The notes beneath the pieces were generated by a model. It was not told the DNA's origin. It saw only the letters and a program-made list of their open reading frames with translations, and searched no databases. Of a DNA stretch of 64,000 nt, positions 25,870 through 38,306 are shown one piece after another. This DNA is from Nonomuraea sp. SYSU D8015. Its GTDB lineage: Bacteria; Actinomycetota; Actinomycetes; Streptosporangiales; Streptosporangiaceae. Numbering within the stretch: position 1 is the first letter of the stretch; each line of letters begins with the position of its first letter. The translations under genes and the position numbers were made by a program. Location: positions 372,001-436,000 of the forward strand of contig NZ_VJYI01000002.1 of NCBI RefSeq assembly GCF_008065375.1, written 5' to 3'.

Positions 25870-27414
25870 TCAGCGGGCGCGGAGGACCACGATGGCGAGG
25901 TCGTCGGCGCTCGGCTCCGAGGCGAACTCGGCCGCGCCCCTGCGGATGCGTTCCGCCACCGCCCTGGCCGACAGGCCGGCGCACTCGGCCAGCAGCTTGG
26001 CCAGCCCGCCGTCGTCGTCGAGCAGGCGCCCGCCGGAGCGCCGCTCGGTCACCCCGTCGGTGACCGCCAGCAGCACGTCGCCGTGGTCCAGATGAAGGGT
26101 GTCGGCCTCGAACACGACCTCGTGGAAGACACCGAGCAGCGACTGCGGCGTGGTCACGGCCTCGACCGTGCCGTCCGGCTTGAGCCGCAGCGCCTCGGGA
26201 TGCCCGGCCGACACCATGCGGATCTCCAGCCCGGTCTCCACGGGCGTGATGTCGCCGTGCAGCAGCGTGAGGAAGCGCGCGCGCTCCCCTTCCTCCAGGA
26301 TCGCCTGGTTGAGCCGCCCGAGCACGGCCGCGACGCCGTACCCCTCCCTGGCCAGCAACCGCAGCGTGTGCCGGGCGAGGCCGGTCACGGCCGCGGCCTC
26401 CGGGCCGGTGCCGCAGACGTCGCCGATGGCGAACCGCCAGGAGTCGTCGCCCGCCTTGAACAGGTCGTAGAAGTCGCCGCCGACCTCGTTGACCTCGCCC
26501 GCGGGCTCGTAGATGACGCCGTAGTCGAGGCCGGGGACCTCCGGCTCGTTGGGCGGCAGCAGGCTGCGCTGCAGCGCCCGGTTGGCGGCGGCCTGCTGGG
26601 CGTAGAGCCTGGCGTTGTCCATGGCCAGCGCGGCGCGCCTGCCGATGTCCTCGGCGAACTGGATGACCTCGTCGGGGAAGCGGTCGGGCCGGCCCAGGCA
26701 CATCATGCCGAGGCCGCGGCCGCGCGCCGTCAGCGGCACGGCGAGCACCTGCGAGTCGGCCAGGTGAATGGTGGAGGTGACCCTGGTGTCGGCGGCCGAG
26801 ACGTCCATGTCCGCCAGCTGCTCGCGCAGCCCGTCGATCCTCGCCTCGTCGGCGTGCCACAGATAGACCAGCCGCAGCGGCCCCGCGGCGCCGTCGGAGG
26901 TGTAGACGGCGCACCAGCTCGCCAGTCTCGGCACCACGACCTGGGCGATGATCGCGGGCACCATGTCGGGGTCGAGAGTGCCCGCGAGCAGGTCGCTCGC
27001 GTCGGCAAGGAACCCCAGCCAATGCGGCCCGCGGGAGCTCTCCTCCAGCCATTCGGCTGCCACTCTCTCCACGGAGCCAGGTAGCGTGAGCCTAGCCCAG
27101 TGGACACGGGAATCGCCCGCAAAGGTGACTCCCCACTCTTCGACGTTCGCGGAAGGAGCTTTTGGATCACTCGGGGAGGCGCTTCGCTGCCGGAATTCGA
27201 CCTGGACAGCGTCCCCAAAATGCTTCCAAATCACCTCAAATGGCTCGTCAGCGACTTGCTCGGCCAAGTCTCCCGCAACCTGCTCGGCGGTGTGGAGCAC
27301 GCCACCGGTGGCCCACGCGGTCATCACTTCGCGCGTGAACCTCATCGCAGCCGTCACAGCGGTCTCGCCGGGCGCGAACGTCGCAGCAAGCAGCGCATGG
27401 GGAGAAGCAGTCAT
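25870..27414 (-). CDS. GAF domain SpoIIE-type PP2C serine phosphatase
   Basis: About 514 residues from ATG 27414. An N-terminal region of about 130 residues of unknown fold precedes a GAF domain (about 135-290). A linker (LYAQQAAANRALQRSLLP) leads to a PP2C/SpoIIE phosphatase domain (about 305-514) with metal-site motifs GGDFYDLF, AIGDVCGTGPEAA, SAGHPEALRL and AVTDGVTE. Such enzymes dephosphorylate STAS antagonists in partner-switching control of sigma factors. It is divergent from the giant HAMP kinase, sharing a short intergenic region, which suggests a joint signalling role. Confidence 0.9.
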   Translation of the reverse strand: MTASPHALLAATFAPGETAVTAAMRFTREVMTAWATGGVLHTAEQVAGDLAEQVADEPFEVIWKHFGDAVQVEFRQRSASPSDPKAPSANVEEWGVTFAGDSRVHWARLTLPGSVERVAAEWLEESSRGPHWLGFLADASDLLAGTLDPDMVPAIIAQVVVPRLASWCAVYTSDGAAGPLRLVYLWHADEARIDGLREQLADMDVSAADTRVTSTIHLADSQVLAVPLTARGRGLGMMCLGRPDRFPDEVIQFAEDIGRRAALAMDNARLYAQQAAANRALQRSLLPPNEPEVPGLDYGVIYEPAGEVNEVGGDFYDLFKAGDDSWRFAIGDVCGTGPEAAAVTGLARHTLRLLAREGYGVAAVLGRLNQAILEEGERARFLTLLHGDITPVETGLEIRMVSAGHPEALRLKPDGTVEAVTTPQSLLGVFHEVVFEADTLHLDHGDVLLAVTDGVTERRSGGRLLDDDGGLAKLLAECAGLSARAVAERIRRGAAEFASEPSADDLAIVVLRAR

Positions 27415-27534
27415 CCCAACGTGCCTACCACACTTCTCACTGACTTGGGGTAAATCCAAGGACAGGACTACGAGCTACTCATCGTGACAGACTTGAATCA
27501 CTCGCCGAGGCCCGCAGCGAGTGAAGGAGGCCCC

Positions 27535-31710
<4,176 letters not shown>

Positions 31711-31713
31711 TCG

Positions 31714-32343
31714 ATGCCGGATCGTGCGAAGATCCTGCTGGTCGATGACCGTGAGGAAAACCTCATCGCATTGGAGGCCATACTCAGCTCGCTCGACCTG
31801 GTGCCGGTCCGTGCCCGGTCGGGTGAGGAGGCGCTCAAGGCGCTGCTCAACACCGAGTTCGCGCTCATCCTGCTCGACGTGCGGATGCCGGGCATGGACG
31901 GGTTCGAGACGGCCGCGCACATCAAGCGGCGCGAGCGGACCAGGAACATCCCGATCATCTTCCTGACCGTGGTGGACAGCGCGCCGGACTACGCTTTCCG
32001 CGGGTACGCGGCCGGTGCGGTGGACTATCTGACGAAACCGTTCGATCCGTGGGTTCTGCGGGCGAAGGTGTCGGTGTTCACCGAGCTGTACAACATGAAC
32101 AAGCGTCTGGCCGAGCAGGCGTCCATGCTGCGCGAGCGACTCAACGGCGAACTGCCGCCCGGGGCCGGTGATCAGGCTGCGGTGTTGCCGGAGCTGTCGC
32201 GGCGGTTGACGGCGGTGGAGGATGAGCTGGCCCGGATGCGTGAGCTGGTCCGCAAGTCCCAGGACCCGGCGCTGGCCGCCCCGCTGTCGGACCTCACGGA
32301 CCGAGTGACCCACCTACGCGCCGGCTTCGACGCCCTGTCCTGA
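31714..32343 (+). CDS. Response regulator with receiver domain and coiled-coil tail
   Basis: 209 residues. The receiver domain (about 5-120) has ILLVDDREENL, phospho-acceptor D55 in LILLDVRMPGMDG, Thr in IIFLTVVD and Lys in YLTKPFDP. There is no DNA-binding output domain; the C-terminal 85 residues are helical (ELYNMNKRLAEQASMLRERL, then RLTAVEDELARMRELV) and may mediate protein contacts. It starts three bases after the hybrid kinase stop, so it is almost certainly its partner in a phosphorelay. The final output is not encoded here. Confidence 0.9.
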   Translation: MPDRAKILLVDDREENLIALEAILSSLDLVPVRARSGEEALKALLNTEFALILLDVRMPGMDGFETAAHIKRRERTRNIPIIFLTVVDSAPDYAFRGYAAGAVDYLTKPFDPWVLRAKVSVFTELYNMNKRLAEQASMLRERLNGELPPGAGDQAAVLPELSRRLTAVEDELARMRELVRKSQDPALAAPLSDLTDRVTHLRAGFDALS

Positions 32344-32428
32344 CCTCCGCACCCTCCGACCCTGCCGCCTCGGGACGCCCGCCCTCCGGACGTCCCGAGG
32401 CGGACGCCTTTCCGGCTACCCGTCCGGT

Positions 32429-32524
32429 CTGGGGGCGTCCCGGCCTGGGGGCGTCCCGGCCTGGGGGCGTCCCGGCCTGGGGGCGTCCCGGCCTGGGGGC
32501 GTCCCGGCCTGGGAGCGCCCGGGT
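32429..32524 (+). repeat. Six tandem 16-bp repeats
   Basis: The unit CTGGGGGCGTCCCGGC starts at 32429, 32445, 32461, 32477 and 32493, with a degenerate sixth copy at 32509. Each unit contains a GGG...CCC self-complementary core, so RNA from either strand could form many alternative hairpins. The array sits between the convergent ends of the response-regulator and purA genes and is outside any supported gene. Confidence 0.9.
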
Positions 32525-32778
32525 TCCGGCCGCCCAGCCCCCGGCCGTCGCCGCCCGTCCCATCCCACAGATGCCCGTATGCCCAGGCGCCGCCGAGTAT
32601 GGGCCGATGCGGAAGAGGGCGGCCCACGGCGGCGACGCGGAAGCATCCGCGCGAGCCCAGCCCGCGCGGCCAGGGCAGCCGCGGACGCGCGGCGGTGGCC
32701 GCGCGGCCACGGGCAGCGGCGGACGCGTGGGTCAGGGCGGCGGCGGGCGTATGGCCCAGGCGCCGCCCCGGACACGGG
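32525..32778. other. Very G+C-rich non-coding spacer
   Basis: No convincing gene. The stretch is a mosaic of GCC/GCG-rich words. A direct repeat of CCCAGGCGCCGCC occurs near 32581 and 32756, and GCGGACGCG motifs recur near 32690-32725. Open frames on both strands here are Arg/Pro/Ala-rich by composition only. Confidence 0.6.
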
Positions 32779-34062
32779 TCAGACCAGCGAGCGGACCACC
32801 ACGGTCTGGTCGCGGCCCGGGCCCACGCCGATGGCGGAGATCGGGGCGCCGCTCATCTCTTCCAGCGCCCGCACGTACGCCTGCGCGTTCGGCGGCAGGT
32901 CGTCGAAGGACTTGGCGCTGGTGATGTCCTCCTGCCAGCCGGGGAACTCCTCGTAGATCGGCGTGGCGTGGTGGAAGTCGGTCTGCGTCATCGGGATCTC
33001 GTCGTGCCGCACGCCGTCCACGTCGTACGCCACGCACACCGGGATCCGCTCCAGCCCGGACAGCACGTCCAGCTTGGTGAGGAAGTAGTCGGTGATGCCG
33101 TTGATCCGGGTCGCGTAGCGGGCGATGACCGCGTCGAACCAGCCGCAGCGGCGGTTGCGGCCGGTGGTGACGCCGTACTCGCCGCCGGTCTGACGCAGCC
33201 ATTCGCCCATCTCGTCGGTCAGCTCCGTCGGGAAGGGACCGGAGCCGACGCGGGTGGTGTACGCCTTCAGGATGCCGATGATCTTCGTCAGCCGGTTCGG
33301 CGGGATGCCGGCCCCGGCGCAGGCGCCGCCCGACGTGGGCGACGAGGACGTGACGAACGGGTAGGTGCCGTGGTCGATGTCGAGCAGCGTCCCCTGCCCG
33401 CCCTCCAGCAGCACGAACTTGCCTTCGTCCAGCGCCTTGGACAGCACCAGCGAGGTGTCGGCGATGTGCGGCTTGAGCCGTTCGGCGTAGGCGAGGTATT
33501 CCTCGAGCACCGCCTCGGGCTCGATGCCGCGCCGGTTGTAGACCTTGGTCAGCACCTGGTTCTTCTCGGTCAGCGCGACCTCGATCTTCTTCGCCAGGAT
33601 GCCGGGGTCGAGCAGGTCCTGCACGCGCACGCCCATGCGGGCGATCTTGTCGCCGTACGCGGGGCCGATGCCGCGCCCGGTGGTGCCGATCCTGGCCTTG
33701 CCGAGGTAGCGCTCGGTGACCTTGTCGAGCGCCTTGTGGTGGGGCATGATCAGGTGCGCGTTGGACGAGATGAGCAGCCGGTCGGCGGAGATGCCCCGCG
33801 CGGCCAGGCCGTCGATCTCGCCGAGCAGCACGCCCGGGTCGATCACCACGCCGTTGCCGATCACCGGTACGACGTCCGGCGAGAGAATTCCGGTCGGTAG
33901 CAGGTGGAGGGCGTACTTCTGGTCGCCGATGACGACCGTGTGCCCCGCGTTGTTGCCACCCTGATAGCGGACGACGTAGTCGACGTCGCCACCGAGCAGG
34001 TCGGTGGCCTTGCCCTTGCCCTCATCGCCCCACTGGGCACCAACGAGAACGGCAGCCGGCAT
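32779..34062 (-). CDS. purA: Adenylosuccinate synthetase
   Basis: 427 residues, the normal length. It joins IMP and aspartate with GTP to give adenylosuccinate in AMP synthesis. The GTP-binding loop is [11 protein letters not shown] at the N-terminus, and the IMP/Mg site includes [19 protein letters not shown] and [13 protein letters not shown] signature stretches are intact, as is [16 protein letters not shown] 34062 follows GGGAGA by seven bases; an in-frame extension upstream is not family-like. It lies 98 bases after the DUF3151 gene on the same strand. Confidence 0.97.
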   Translation of the reverse strand: MPAAVLVGAQWGDEGKGKATDLLGGDVDYVVRYQGGNNAGHTVVIGDQKYALHLLPTGILSPDVVPVIGNGVVIDPGVLLGEIDGLAARGISADRLLISSNAHLIMPHHKALDKVTERYLGKARIGTTGRGIGPAYGDKIARMGVRVQDLLDPGILAKKIEVALTEKNQVLTKVYNRRGIEPEAVLEEYLAYAERLKPHIADTSLVLSKALDEGKFVLLEGGQGTLLDIDHGTYPFVTSSSPTSGGACAGAGIPPNRLTKIIGILKAYTTRVGSGPFPTELTDEMGEWLRQTGGEYGVTTGRNRRCGWFDAVIARYATRINGITDYFLTKLDVLSGLERIPVCVAYDVDGVRHDEIPMTQTDFHHATPIYEEFPGWQEDITSAKSFDDLPPNAQAYVRALEEMSGAPISAIGVGPGRDQTVVVRSLV

Positions 34063-34160
34063 GGTTTTGTCTCCCGAGCACAAATCGAAACCCCTGGCGC
34101 AAGCGCGACAGGGGCTCTTGCGTAGAGAGACTACCCGAACGTGCCCAAACACCCCAAGGG

Positions 34161-34571
34161 CTAACCCTTGGTGAGCGCGTCGTAACCAGATTCTGAACTG
34201 TCCTTGAGGAATTGCAGGCAGCGCTCGGCCTCGTCCTTCTCGCCGATCGCCTGCGCGGCGCGGGACAGCGCGTACAGGCAGCGCAGGAAGCCGCGGTTGG
34301 GCTCGTGCTCCCACGGGATGGGCCCGTGGCCCTTCCAGCCGCTGCGGCGGAGCTGGTCGAGCCCGCGGTGGTAGCCCGTGCGCGCGAACGCGTAGGAGGT
34401 GACGGCGTGCCCCTGGGCGAAGTACTCCTCCGCCAACGCGGCCCACGCCGCCGGATAGGCGGGGAAACGGGCGGCCACGTCAGAGGCCTTGGCGCCGGCT
34501 TCCAGCGCCTCCCTGGCCTCGGGCTGGTCCGGCAGATGAGTCGGGGGCGGCCCGGCGAGAAGGTTATCCAT
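34161..34571 (-). CDS. DUF3151 domain-containing protein
   Basis: 136 residues matching the actinobacterial DUF3151 family along its length: [15 protein letters not shown], a helical middle with [20 protein letters not shown], then [20 protein letters not shown] and [20 protein letters not shown]. The function is not known to me. The family is commonly found next to fba and purA, as here. ATG 34571 lacks a clear Shine-Dalgarno site; ATG 34583 (MTCPMDNLL) is the alternative. It starts 34 bases after the fba stop. Confidence 0.88.
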   Translation of the reverse strand: MDNLLAGPPPTHLPDQPEAREALEAGAKASDVAARFPAYPAAWAALAEEYFAQGHAVTSYAFARTGYHRGLDQLRRSGWKGHGPIPWEHEPNRGFLRCLYALSRAAQAIGEKDEAERCLQFLKDSSESGYDALTKG

Positions 34572-34605
34572 AGGACAAGTCATACCCGCCGGGCCACGTA
34601 AGTGG

Positions 34606-35628
34606 CTAGGAGATCTTCGTCCCAGCACTCTTGAGGTGCTCGCAGGCCTCGGCCACGCGGGCCGCCATCCCGGCCTCGGCGGCCTTGCCGTACGAGCGCG
34701 GGTCGTAGGTCTTCTTGCTGCCCACGTCGCCGTCGACCTTGAGCACGCCGTCGTAGTTCTTGAACATGTGGTCGGCGATCGGGCGGGTGAAGGCGTACTG
34801 CGTGTCGGTGTCGACGTTCATCTTGACGACGCCGTACGAGATCGCCTCGTGGATCTCCTCGAGCAGGGAGCCCGAGCCGCCGTGGAAGACCAGGTCGAAC
34901 GGCTTGTCCTTGCCGTATTTGGCGCCGACCGCGTCCTGGATCTCCTTCAGCACGCTCGGCCGCAGCTTGACGTGCCCCGGCTTGTAGACGCCGTGGACGT
35001 TGCCGAACGTGGCGGCCAGCATGTAGCGGCCCTTGTCGCCGACGCCCACGGCCTCGGCGGTGGCCAGCGCGTCCTCGGCGGTCGTGTAGAGCTTCTCGTT
35101 GATCTCGCCGACGACGCCGTCCTCCTCGCCGCCGACGACCCCGATCTCCATCTCCATGATGATCCGGGCCCGCGCGCACTTCTCCAGGAGCTCCTTGGCG
35201 ATCTCCAGGTTCTCCTCGAGCGGCACGGCCGAGCCGTCCCACATGTGCGACTGGAAGAGGGGGTCGAGCCCCTTGGAGACCCGCTCCAGCGAGATGTCGA
35301 TCAGCGGCCGCATGAAGCCGTCGAGCTTGTCCTTCGGGCAGTGGTCGGTGTGCAGCGCGACCGTGACCGGGTATTTCTCGGCCACGATTCGCGCGTACTC
35401 CGCCAGCGCCGTCGCGCCCGTGACCATGTCCTTCACGGTCGCTCCGGACAGGAACTCGGCGCCACCGGTGGAGACCTGGACGATGCCGTCGCTCTCGGCC
35501 TCGGCGAAGCCGCGCAGGGCGGCGAGCAACGTCTGAGACGAGGTCACGTTGATCGCCGGATAGGCGAATCCACCGGCCTTGGCTCGGTCGAGCATCTCAG
35601 CGTAGACCTCTGGAGTCGCAATAGGCAT
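34606..35628 (-). CDS. fbaA: Class II fructose-bisphosphate aldolase
   Basis: 340 residues of the zinc-dependent class II aldolase. It cleaves fructose-1,6-bisphosphate to glyceraldehyde-3-phosphate and dihydroxyacetone phosphate. Zinc ligands are in LHTDHCPKD, and further site residues are in MEMEIGVVGGEEDG, FGNVHGVYKPGH and LVFHGGSGS. KMNVDTDTQYAF is the typical phosphate-binding loop. GGGAGAT lies just before the start. It is first in an fba, DUF3151, purA gene row. Confidence 0.96.
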   Translation of the reverse strand: MPIATPEVYAEMLDRAKAGGFAYPAINVTSSQTLLAALRGFAEAESDGIVQVSTGGAEFLSGATVKDMVTGATALAEYARIVAEKYPVTVALHTDHCPKDKLDGFMRPLIDISLERVSKGLDPLFQSHMWDGSAVPLEENLEIAKELLEKCARARIIMEMEIGVVGGEEDGVVGEINEKLYTTAEDALATAEAVGVGDKGRYMLAATFGNVHGVYKPGHVKLRPSVLKEIQDAVGAKYGKDKPFDLVFHGGSGSLLEEIHEAISYGVVKMNVDTDTQYAFTRPIADHMFKNYDGVLKVDGDVGSKKTYDPRSYGKAAEAGMAARVAEACEHLKSAGTKIS

Positions 35629-35803
35629 GATTCATCTCCCTGAGAAGTTACGGCTTCGCGCCAGCGCCCCCAGTATTCCGGCTCACTACCCGCTGTGGTA
35701 GAGACCATGTGATGGATCCGCAGCGCGTGCCGTCGGACGCGGCCTGAAAGCACGCGTCCCGGATGGTCACGTCCGGGACCTCCCGTCCGGGTAGGCTCTC
35801 CGC

Positions 35804-36505
35804 GTGGACTGGCTTTTGAATCTCCTCGACCCGACGTGGTGGCTCACGATTCTTGGCGCTTTCGCCACGGTCGGCGTCCTGGCCATCATCTTCGCCGAAA
35901 CGGGTCTGCTGCTCGGGTTCTTCCTGCCCGGTGACTCACTGCTGGTGGCCGCGGGGATTTTCAGCTCTGCGTCGGTGGCCGCGGGAATGGGCATCGAGCC
36001 GCTCTCCCTCCCCGTCCTGTTGATCGGCACCCCGCTGTGCGCGATCGCGGGCGCCCAGCTGGGTCATTTCCTCGGTGCGCGATTCGGCAGGAAACTCTTC
36101 GACAAACCGGATTCGCGGCTGTTCAAGAAGGAGCACGTGATCCGGGCGGAGGAGTTCTTCGAGAAGTTCGGCCCGGCGAAGGCGGTGATTCTGGCCAGGT
36201 TCGTGCCGATCGTCCGCACGTTCATGAATCCCGTCGCCGGCGTGCTGGAGATGTCGCCCAAGCGGTTCTTCCTGTGGAACGTCGTCGGCGGCGTCGTCTG
36301 GACCGAGGGCCTGATCCTGGTCGGCCACTTCCTCGGCGGGCAGGTCGATCCCAAGCAGATCGACAAGTACATCCTGCCGGGCGTCTTCCTCATCGTGCTG
36401 ATCTCGCTGATCCCGATCTTCGTCGAGGCCGTCAAGCACCGCCGCGCGGCCAAGAGCCTGCCCGAGCCCAACGGCAAACATCACCGCGCGGCCGATCGCC
36501 ACTGA
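35804..36505 (+). CDS. DedA family membrane protein
   Basis: 233 residues. It has the family's membrane-embedded core: FAETGLLLGFFLPGDSLLVAAG, then GAQLGHFLGARFGRKLF and the conserved ARFVPIVRTFMNPVAGVLEM with its functional Arg residues. WNVVGGVVWTEGLILVGHFL and a C-terminal helix (ILPGVFLIVLISLIPIF) complete about five hydrophobic segments. DedA proteins are membrane lipid transporters/scramblases or affect proton motive force. The start is GTG 35804 with a weak GGTAGG upstream. It is followed by a small membrane-protein gene 22 bases on. Confidence 0.92.
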   Translation: MDWLLNLLDPTWWLTILGAFATVGVLAIIFAETGLLLGFFLPGDSLLVAAGIFSSASVAAGMGIEPLSLPVLLIGTPLCAIAGAQLGHFLGARFGRKLFDKPDSRLFKKEHVIRAEEFFEKFGPAKAVILARFVPIVRTFMNPVAGVLEMSPKRFFLWNVVGGVVWTEGLILVGHFLGGQVDPKQIDKYILPGVFLIVLISLIPIFVEAVKHRRAAKSLPEPNGKHHRAADRH

Positions 36506-36527
36506 CGCGACTATCGGGAAGGGGAGC

Positions 36528-37001
36528 ATGCCAAAAGGTACGCTGCCCACTGTGGGACGCCACAGGTCAGATCCGATGGGCCTCGCCCGCCTGGCGCTCG
36601 CCGTCCTGGCGGCAGGGGCCGTGGTGACACTCCTGGTCATCGGTGGTCGCGCGCTGATCGGCACGCTGAGCACACCCTCAGAGGCCGAACGCGAGCGCGA
36701 GCGCGCCTCCGCACTGGCCACCGCCGGCACCGCCGCGTCGGAGGACGCCGGCGCGCAGGTGCCTACCGTGCGCATCGAATGCCTGGCAGAGACCTGCCCC
36801 ACCGTCACGGTGCGGGTGCCGGGCGGCGACGTGCTCCAGCACCGCGAGATGAGCAAGGGCGAGGAGGTCAACTACTTCGAGCCGGAGCTCGACGTGGTGC
36901 TCAGCGACGCGGGCACGGTCCGCGTCACCGAGAACGGCAAGCTCCGCGACCAGGGAGAGCAGGGCGCGAAGCAGTCGTTCACCGTGCGCGCGCCCGACTA
37001 G
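36528..37001 (+). CDS. Single-pass membrane protein with small extracytoplasmic domain
   Basis: 157 residues. A helix at about 18-45 (GLARLALAVLAAGAVVTLLV) is followed by a charged linker (SEAERERERASALATAG). A roughly 80-residue extracytoplasmic domain of beta character has a Cys pair (IECLAETCPTVTVRVPGG) that could form a disulfide. AAGGGGAG lies three bases before the ATG. It converges on pyrE with a four-base overlap. No family was recognised. Confidence 0.75.
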   Translation: MPKGTLPTVGRHRSDPMGLARLALAVLAAGAVVTLLVIGGRALIGTLSTPSEAERERERASALATAGTAASEDAGAQVPTVRIECLAETCPTVTVRVPGGDVLQHREMSKGEEVNYFEPELDVVLSDAGTVRVTENGKLRDQGEQGAKQSFTVRAPD

Positions 37002-37531
37002 AGCCCCAGCTCCTCCGGGGTGAAGGCGGTGCGGTAGTCGAGCCCCTCGCCGACGACCCGCTCCTTCGCGCCCCGGTCGACGATCGTGGCCACGGCCACC
37101 ACCTCGGCCCCTGCCTCCCGCAGCGCCTCCACGGCGGTCAGCACCGAGGAGCCGGTCGTGGAGGTGTCTTCCACGGCGAGCACCCGCCGCCCCTTCACCT
37201 CCGGCCCCTCGATCCTGCGCTGCAGGCCGTGCTGCTTCGTCGCCTTGCGCACCACGAAGGCGTCCAGCACGCGCCCGCGCGCGGCGGCCGCGTGCAGCAT
37301 CGCGGCCGCTATGGGATCGGCCCCCAGCGTGAGCCCGCCCACCGCGTCGTAGTCGAGGTCGTCGGTCAGGTCGAGCATCACCTTGCCGACGAGGGGCGCG
37401 GCCACGCCGTCGAGCGTGATCCGCCGCAGGTCGAGATAGTAGTCCGCCTCCATGCCCGAGGAGAGCGTGACCTTGCCGTGGACGACGGCCTTCTTCTTGA
37501 TCTCGGCCAGCAGGTTGTCGCGATCTGTCAT
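36998..37531 (-). CDS. pyrE: Orotate phosphoribosyltransferase
   Basis: 177 residues, usual for the short actinobacterial form. It transfers phosphoribose from PRPP to orotate, giving OMP in pyrimidine synthesis. The PRPP-binding motif is RRVLAVEDTSTTGSS. KVTLSSGMEADYYLDLRR at the N-terminus and FVVRKATKQHG are family hallmarks. The ATG at 37531 overlaps the stop of the upstream GGDEF-like gene (ATGA), so they form an operon. A longer in-frame extension is not supported. Confidence 0.95.
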   Translation of the reverse strand: MTDRDNLLAEIKKKAVVHGKVTLSSGMEADYYLDLRRITLDGVAAPLVGKVMLDLTDDLDYDAVGGLTLGADPIAAAMLHAAAARGRVLDAFVVRKATKQHGLQRRIEGPEVKGRRVLAVEDTSTTGSSVLTAVEALREAGAEVVAVATIVDRGAKERVVGEGLDYRTAFTPEELGL

Positions 37532-38220
37532 GGATCCAAGCTTAGGGTCCTGATCAGGGCAAGGGCCTGCCCGTATGCCCTGGGCAGCGTCCGCACCCGT
37601 ACCCGGGGGCGGCGGCCGTACAGGATCTCGGCGGTGCGCAGCCGCTCCACCTTGTCCGCCAGCAGGTCGTCCTCGCGCGTGACGGCCCCCACGCGCGTGG
37701 GGGCGAGCAGCGCGAGCGTCTCGTCCCCGGGGAAGGCCCGGCGCAGCGCCGTGGCGAGGTTGAGCGCCGCGGTCAGCCGCTCGGCCAGCTCTTCCGCCCT
37801 CCCGCACGGCTCCGCGACGACCAGGCACATGCCCGCGGACGAGCCCCGGTAGAGCTGCGCCAGCCGGGTACGCAGGTACGCCACCGTGGCCAGCCCCGTC
37901 AGGGGATCCTCACAAGCCGGCTCCATTCCCACCGACGCGAAGTCGGCCCAGCCCGCCGCGAAGGCGCGCAACGCGGCGAACGGCGGCTCCCCCCGCCAGG
38001 ACACGGCGAAGAGCGCCGCCAAGTCGTCCAGGCCCTGGGCGATCTCCACTCCCGCGGCCGCCCGAGCCGCGCCCAGGGCCCGGCAGGCATGCGCGAGGTC
38101 GCCGCTTCCGCACACGGCCTCGATCGCGCTCTCCACCTCGGGCGTCCACCAGTCGCCGGCCCCCGGCCAGCCCTCCGCCATGCTCCTGCTGCGCCAGCGC
38201 GCCAGCACGTCGTCCTCCAT
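37528..38220 (-). CDS. Degenerate GGDEF-like protein upstream of pyrE
   Basis: 230 residues. The second half contains DPLTGLATVAYLRTRLAQLY, matching the start of GGDEF (diguanylate cyclase) domains, but the GGDEF active-site loop itself is absent. The first 100 residues are helical and Ala-rich. It is therefore unlikely to make cyclic di-GMP and may be a structural relative. Its stop overlaps the pyrE start by four bases. The function is unknown. Confidence 0.7.
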   Translation of the reverse strand: MEDDVLARWRSRSMAEGWPGAGDWWTPEVESAIEAVCGSGDLAHACRALGAARAAAGVEIAQGLDDLAALFAVSWRGEPPFAALRAFAAGWADFASVGMEPACEDPLTGLATVAYLRTRLAQLYRGSSAGMCLVVAEPCGRAEELAERLTAALNLATALRRAFPGDETLALLAPTRVGAVTREDDLLADKVERLRTAEILYGRRPRVRVRTLPRAYGQALALIRTLSLDP

Positions 38221-38306
38221 GCCGGTAAAGACGGCGTCCCGGTTTAGTCATGACGGGGAATGCGGAATGATTGCGCGGGGCAACCCTTCGTAATCGTGAG
38301 GTCACT

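Noticed and set aside
32429..32524. Possible CRISPR array
   Set aside because: The repeats are directly adjacent, 16 bp long, with no spacers and no cas genes nearby.
36779..37852. Plus-strand frame of 357 codons opposite pyrE
   Set aside because: Overlaps pyrE and the GGDEF-like gene antisense; composition-driven.
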